Assembly (NCBI RefSeq): GCF_008905045.1
Contig: NZ_VWMY01000073.1
Span: forward strand, 1-47,618
DNA length: 47,618 nt
Direction: 5' to 3'
From: Streptomyces albicerus
GTDB taxonomy: Bacteria; Actinomycetota; Actinomycetes; Streptomycetales; Streptomycetaceae
In this document: positions 44,675-47,618 of the stretch, one piece after another
Numbering within the stretch: the first letter of the stretch is position 1
Layout of the letters: the number at the start of each line of letters is the position of its first letter
The notes under the pieces: model-generated
Told to the model about the DNA's origin: nothing
Databases searched by the model: none
Seen by the model: the letters and a program-made list of their open reading frames with translations, nothing else
Translations under genes and position numbers: made by a program

Positions 44675-45301
44675 TCAGTGCCAGGGCTCGTAGTACGGGT
44701 TGCTCTCGCAGTCGCTCATGATCTCGGTCTTGGTCTTCTTGTCGACCGGGCAGACGCCGATGATGTACTGCCGCGCGATACCGCCCGGGAAGGCGACCTC
44801 GACCTGGTCGGCCCACTTGTGGGTGTCGCCGATGGTCTTGTTGACGTCCACGCCTCCGGGAGCGTCGATGTAGTAGTTGTAGCCGCTCTTCCACCACGTC
44901 TTGTAGAGGTCGTGGTCGTAGCTCGTGGAGACGTACGGCGAGGGCTGGTTGACGAGGACGTACTGCTCGATGTCGTACTGCCCGTTCACGACGTCCTTGG
45001 GATGGAAGCCCTGCTCGAAGACGACGGACGGGCCACGGCCGTCGCTGCGGTAGAGCGTGCCGCAGGTCTTGCGCCAGACCGGCTCGGGCGTGATGCGGTC
45101 GACCTCCACGCGGCGGTCCACGGCGGCGTGGACGGGGTCGGCGAACTTGGGACAGGTGGGGGCGGCCTTCGCGGCGAAGGGTGCCTTTGTGGCGGAGAGG
45201 GCCTTCGTCTCGGCGGGGAGCGTCGCGGCGGACGTCGCGAAGACGGCCGAGAGGGACAGGACGACGGCAGCGGCCCGCCGCCGCAGGCGAGTTGTGATCA
45301 T
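44675..45301 (-). CDS. Secreted guanine-specific mono-ADP-ribosyltransferase (ScARP/Scabin type)
   Basis: A 208-aa exported enzyme of the pierisin-like group, which transfers ADP-ribose to guanine in nucleosides or DNA. The signal peptide is MITTRLRRRAAAVVLSLSAV... with cleavage near ATLPA. Catalytic features are the NAD-binding arginine R85 (TLYRSDGRG), the STS motif S125-S127 (YVSTSYD) and the QxE pair Q166-E168 (WADQVEVAFPGG). The Q rather than E is the hallmark of guanine-modifying or arginine-independent members. Four cysteines (C50, C80, C184, C198) could form two disulfides. S. coelicolor SCO5461 at this locus is the characterised ScARP, by memory. ATG at 45299-45301; a GTG three codons upstream is possible. 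No immunity gene is evident. Confidence 0.92.
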   Translation of the reverse strand: MITTRLRRRAAAVVLSLSAVFATSAATLPAETKALSATKAPFAAKAAPTCPKFADPVHAAVDRRVEVDRITPEPVWRKTCGTLYRSDGRGPSVVFEQGFHPKDVVNGQYDIEQYVLVNQPSPYVSTSYDHDLYKTWWKSGYNYYIDAPGGVDVNKTIGDTHKWADQVEVAFPGGIARQYIIGVCPVDKKTKTEIMSDCESNPYYEPWH

Positions 45302-45417
45302 GGGGAGCACGATCTCGGTTCTGCGGGGACGGGCCGTGGATCTTCACTCGTATGGCGGCGTGTCCGCCGACGGGCGTTGCCGCAGGTGTCTCAACTTCTT
45401 CGGTTGCCTCGGTTGTC

Positions 45418-46623
45418 TCAGCGGAAGATGCCGGTGTGGCCGAGCGAGTAGCGGCCCGGCTGCGGGTACACCGCGAGGCCGTGCGGGCCGTTGCCGACCG
45501 GGATGCGGGCGAGTTGGACACCGGTGCGGGTGTCGATGGCGTACACCTCGGAGTCGTAGCGGCCGGAGAGCCAGAGGACCTTGCCGTCGGCCGAGACCCC
45601 GCCCATGTCGGGGCTGCCGCCGTCCGGGAGGCGCCACTTCTTGGTGAGCCGGTCCTGGGTGAAGTCGAAGACGGAGATGGTGCCCTCGCCCCGGTTGGAG
45701 ACGTACATCTCGCGGGAGTCGCGGCTGACGTACAGGCCGTGGCAGCCCTTGCCGGTGGGCAGGAGCTTCGGCTTGTCGAACTTGTCGCCGTCCAGGACCC
45801 ACATGCCGTCGGCCATCATGTCGGCGATGTAGAACTTCTTGCCGTCCGGGGAGATCTTCACGTCCTGCGGCATGGCGCCCTCGAAGGGCAGTTTCTGCTG
45901 GCCGACGACCTTCATCTTCTCCGTGTCGACCTTCAGCAGTTCGCCGCTGAACTCGCAGGAGACGATGAAGTACCGGCCGTCGAGCGAGAAGTCGGCGTGG
46001 TTGACGCCGTAGCAGGTGACGGGTTCCGTCTTGAGCCGCTTCATCGTGTGCGGGTCGCGGAAGACCAGTTCGCGGTCGAGGGACGCCATGACGACGGCGT
46101 ACTTGCCGTTCGGCGTGAAGTAGAGGTTGTACGGGTCGTGGACCTCGACCTCCTTGCCCGCCTTGCCGGTCTTCGGGTCGATGGGGGTGAGGGTGTGGCC
46201 GCGGTTGTTGTTGACCCAGAGGGTCTTCATGTCCCAGGAGGGGACGACGTGCTGGGGCTGGACGCCGACCGGGATCGTCTCGATGACCTCGTAAGTCTTC
46301 GGGTCGATGACCGTGACCGTGTCGGACTCGGTGTTGGGGACGTAGACGCGGGACGGGAAGTCCTTGACGACCGGGGAGAGCTTGTTCGGGCGGTCGGCGG
46401 CGTAGACGTCGGTCTTGTCGAGGACGGGCGGCATACCGGGCAGCCCCTTGACGACGGGTTTCTCCGGCTTGGCGGGCTTGGCGGGTTTGACCGCGCCCAG
46501 TGCTCTGTTCTCCCCCTCCTCGGACTCGGTGCCGCAGCCGGCGAGGGCGAGAGCCGCGAGTACGGCGACCGCGGTCAGGGCGCGCTTGGTGAGGTTCCGG
46601 TGTTTCTTGTGGGGCGTCAGCAT
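45418..46623 (-). CDS. YncE-like beta-propeller lipoprotein
   Basis: A 401-aa lipoprotein with signal LTAVAVLAALALAGC (C30 lipidated), a Lys/Pro-rich linker (AVKPAKPAKPEKPVVKG) and a YVTN-type seven-bladed propeller. Its repeats include YVPNTESDTVTVIDPKTYEV, LWVNNNRGHTLTPIDPKTG and MYVSNRGEGTISVFD. Such propellers bind ligands or partner proteins outside the membrane. The ATG at 46621-46623 overlaps the deacetylase stop (TGATG), so the two are translationally coupled and probably act together. Confidence 0.88.
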   Translation of the reverse strand: MLTPHKKHRNLTKRALTAVAVLAALALAGCGTESEEGENRALGAVKPAKPAKPEKPVVKGLPGMPPVLDKTDVYAADRPNKLSPVVKDFPSRVYVPNTESDTVTVIDPKTYEVIETIPVGVQPQHVVPSWDMKTLWVNNNRGHTLTPIDPKTGKAGKEVEVHDPYNLYFTPNGKYAVVMASLDRELVFRDPHTMKRLKTEPVTCYGVNHADFSLDGRYFIVSCEFSGELLKVDTEKMKVVGQQKLPFEGAMPQDVKISPDGKKFYIADMMADGMWVLDGDKFDKPKLLPTGKGCHGLYVSRDSREMYVSNRGEGTISVFDFTQDRLTKKWRLPDGGSPDMGGVSADGKVLWLSGRYDSEVYAIDTRTGVQLARIPVGNGPHGLAVYPQPGRYSLGHTGIFR

Positions 46624-47372
46624 CAGGTCAGCAACTCCGTGGTGGTCACCGCGCGCAGGCCGCGGCGGTCGAGTTCGTGCAGGAGGGCGGGGAGCGCGGC
46701 GACCGTGTCCGCGTACCCGAAGTGCAGGCTCACCACGGATCCGTTGCGGATCTCGGTGGTGACCTTGCGGGTGATGGCGGGGGCGCCGGGTGAGGTGAAG
46801 TCGAGCGAGTCGACGTCGTACGAGAGGACGTGCGGGTAGCCGGCGCGGCGGGCCAGTGTTTCCACGAGGGGGGATGCGCGGGCGGCGCGGGAGGGTCGGA
46901 ACCAGCTGCCGATCGAGCCGGTGAGGCTGCGGAGCCGCTCGGCGCACTCGGTGATCTCCGCGTACGCCTGCGCCTCCGGCATCGAGTTGATGTCGAGGTG
47001 GTGCTGGGTGTGGTTGCCGAGGTCGTGGCCGCCGTCGAGGATGCGGCGGGCCAGGGCGGGGTGGGCGTCCAGCCACGTCCCGACGGCCAGCACGGTGATG
47101 TGGGCGCCGTGTCTCTCGGCTTCGTCGAGGAGGGCACGGGCGGTCGTGGGGTCGCCCTGGCCGTGGAAGGTGAGGGCGATGCGGGGGTGGGTGCGGGGGC
47201 CGTGGGTGATCTGGGTCGGGTGGTGGGGGAAGGCGCGGGGCGCCTGCGGCGGGCTGCCGGGTGGGGCGGCCGGGGCCGTGACTGCGCGGGTCGCCCCACA
47301 GCCGGCGAGGGTGCCTGCGGCGGTGAGGGCGGCGGCTGTTCTGAGGGCGGCGCGACGGTCGGTCGTGGTCAC
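46623..47372 (-). CDS. Polysaccharide-deacetylase-fold lipoprotein with altered catalytic motif
   Basis: A 249-aa exported protein with a Tat-like RR motif (DRRAALRT) and lipobox TLAGC (C25). It has the NodB fold, but motif 1, normally TFDDGP, reads TFHGQGDP (68-75), so the catalytic base and one metal ligand are replaced. The metal histidines of motif 2 remain (H121 and H125 in NHTQHH), as do RPS (motif 3-like) and SLHFG (motif 5). It may be inactive, act on a different substrate, or use D74. The GTG at 47370-47372 is the start. It is coupled to the beta-propeller gene. The 246 bp upstream to the window end holds no gene. Confidence 0.87.
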   Translation of the reverse strand: MTTTDRRAALRTAAALTAAGTLAGCGATRAVTAPAAPPGSPPQAPRAFPHHPTQITHGPRTHPRIALTFHGQGDPTTARALLDEAERHGAHITVLAVGTWLDAHPALARRILDGGHDLGNHTQHHLDINSMPEAQAYAEITECAERLRSLTGSIGSWFRPSRAARASPLVETLARRAGYPHVLSYDVDSLDFTSPGAPAITRKVTTEIRNGSVVSLHFGYADTVAALPALLHELDRRGLRAVTTTELLT

Positions 47373-47563
47373 CGCACCATTTAAGGGCGAGTTGGGGCGA
47401 AAAGTAGCGATTGAACCGATTGGCGTGCAGGTACGGGTCGCTCCGCGGGGTGCGCGTAAGTACGCCTGAGGGCTCGGGGGGTGGGGGGTGGTTGGGCGGC
47501 TGCGGGTTGTTCGTGGCCGGCGTCGCTGGGTTCGCCCCCGCCGCCCCTACCCGTCCCATCCTT

Positions 47564-47602
47564 CTGGGGCTCCGCCCCAGACCCCGCTCCTCAAACGCCG
47601 GA
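47564..47602 (-). repeat. Streptomyces-type palindromic intergenic repeat, copy B
   Basis: Read on the minus strand it starts TCCGGCGTTTGAGGA, then GCGGGGTCTGGGG and a stem-loop (47564-47570 with 47574-47580, loop TCC). It is the same family as copy A at 1-59 but inverted and 16 bp shorter in the middle. Confidence 0.75.
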
Positions 47603-47618
47603 GAGGCTGAGATACCCA

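Noticed and set aside
44018..45301. Toxin-antitoxin pair formed by the GNAT protein and the ADP-ribosyltransferase
   Set aside because: The genes converge and are not an operon, the toxin is exported, and the GNAT protein has no antidote-like domain.

Overview
The window is from a Streptomyces chromosome. The evidence is very high GC with strong third-position GC bias, frequent GTG starts, and a gene order that as far as I recall matches the S. coelicolor SCO5501-to-SCO5460 neighbourhood: gatB/gatA/gatC, a GGDEF-EAL gene, ligA, mnmA, a peptide ABC transporter, gcvT/gcvH/glyA/sdaA, an EF-hand protein and a secreted ADP-ribosyltransferase. The synteny statement is from memory and was not searched. 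|| Layout. 1-3755: gat operon on the minus strand (gatC-gatA-small ORF-gatB) with a TAGGAT -10 box and a strong terminator. 3986-8753: c-di-GMP protein (RmdB-like) and NAD-dependent DNA ligase. 8769-13331: MetE-like protein, SDR, LOG-like protein, methyltransferase, then DUF427 protein and alpha/beta hydrolase. 13443-18354: tRNA 2-thiolation gene mnmA and its likely sulfur donor, a cysteine desulfurase, separated by a Tat-exported amidase and a PASTA protein. 18466-19835: two tiny membrane proteins, a six-copy 13-bp repeat array and a divergent TetR regulator with candidate operators. 19967-22722: WYL regulator, thioesterase-like protein, TRIC channel. 22793-29193: five-gene oligopeptide ABC transporter with stem-loops around the binding-protein gene. 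29608-37136: a serine/glycine block with two SseB paralogues, a small P-loop kinase-like protein, a tandem glycine riboswitch, gcvT, gcvH, glyA and sdaA. Together these would sense excess glycine, split it, convert it to serine and deaminate serine to pyruvate. || 37231-40663 is the accessory part: a leaderless GH25 lysozyme, an endonuclease-VII-like HNH protein with zinc-finger repeats, and a 2.03-kb IS5-type unit with perfect 15-bp ends that holds an intact MerR gene beside a frameshifted transposase. 40660-47372 has an oxidoreductase/AraC divergent pair, an EF-hand protein, a MerR gene broken by a 32-bp palindromic insertion, a GNAT protein, a ScARP/Scabin-type toxin, a beta-propeller lipoprotein and a deacetylase-fold lipoprotein with a changed catalytic motif. 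|| Window-scale signals. First, short tandem duplications of unrelated sequence repeatedly include a gene's stop codon and run into the 3' flank (six clear cases). Second, one palindromic intergenic repeat family occurs at both ends of the window in opposite orientation, and a related fragment lies inside the broken MerR gene. Third, codon use drops sharply in GC inside the ligA BRCT region. I saw no tRNA, rRNA, CRISPR array, replication origin or biosynthetic cluster.
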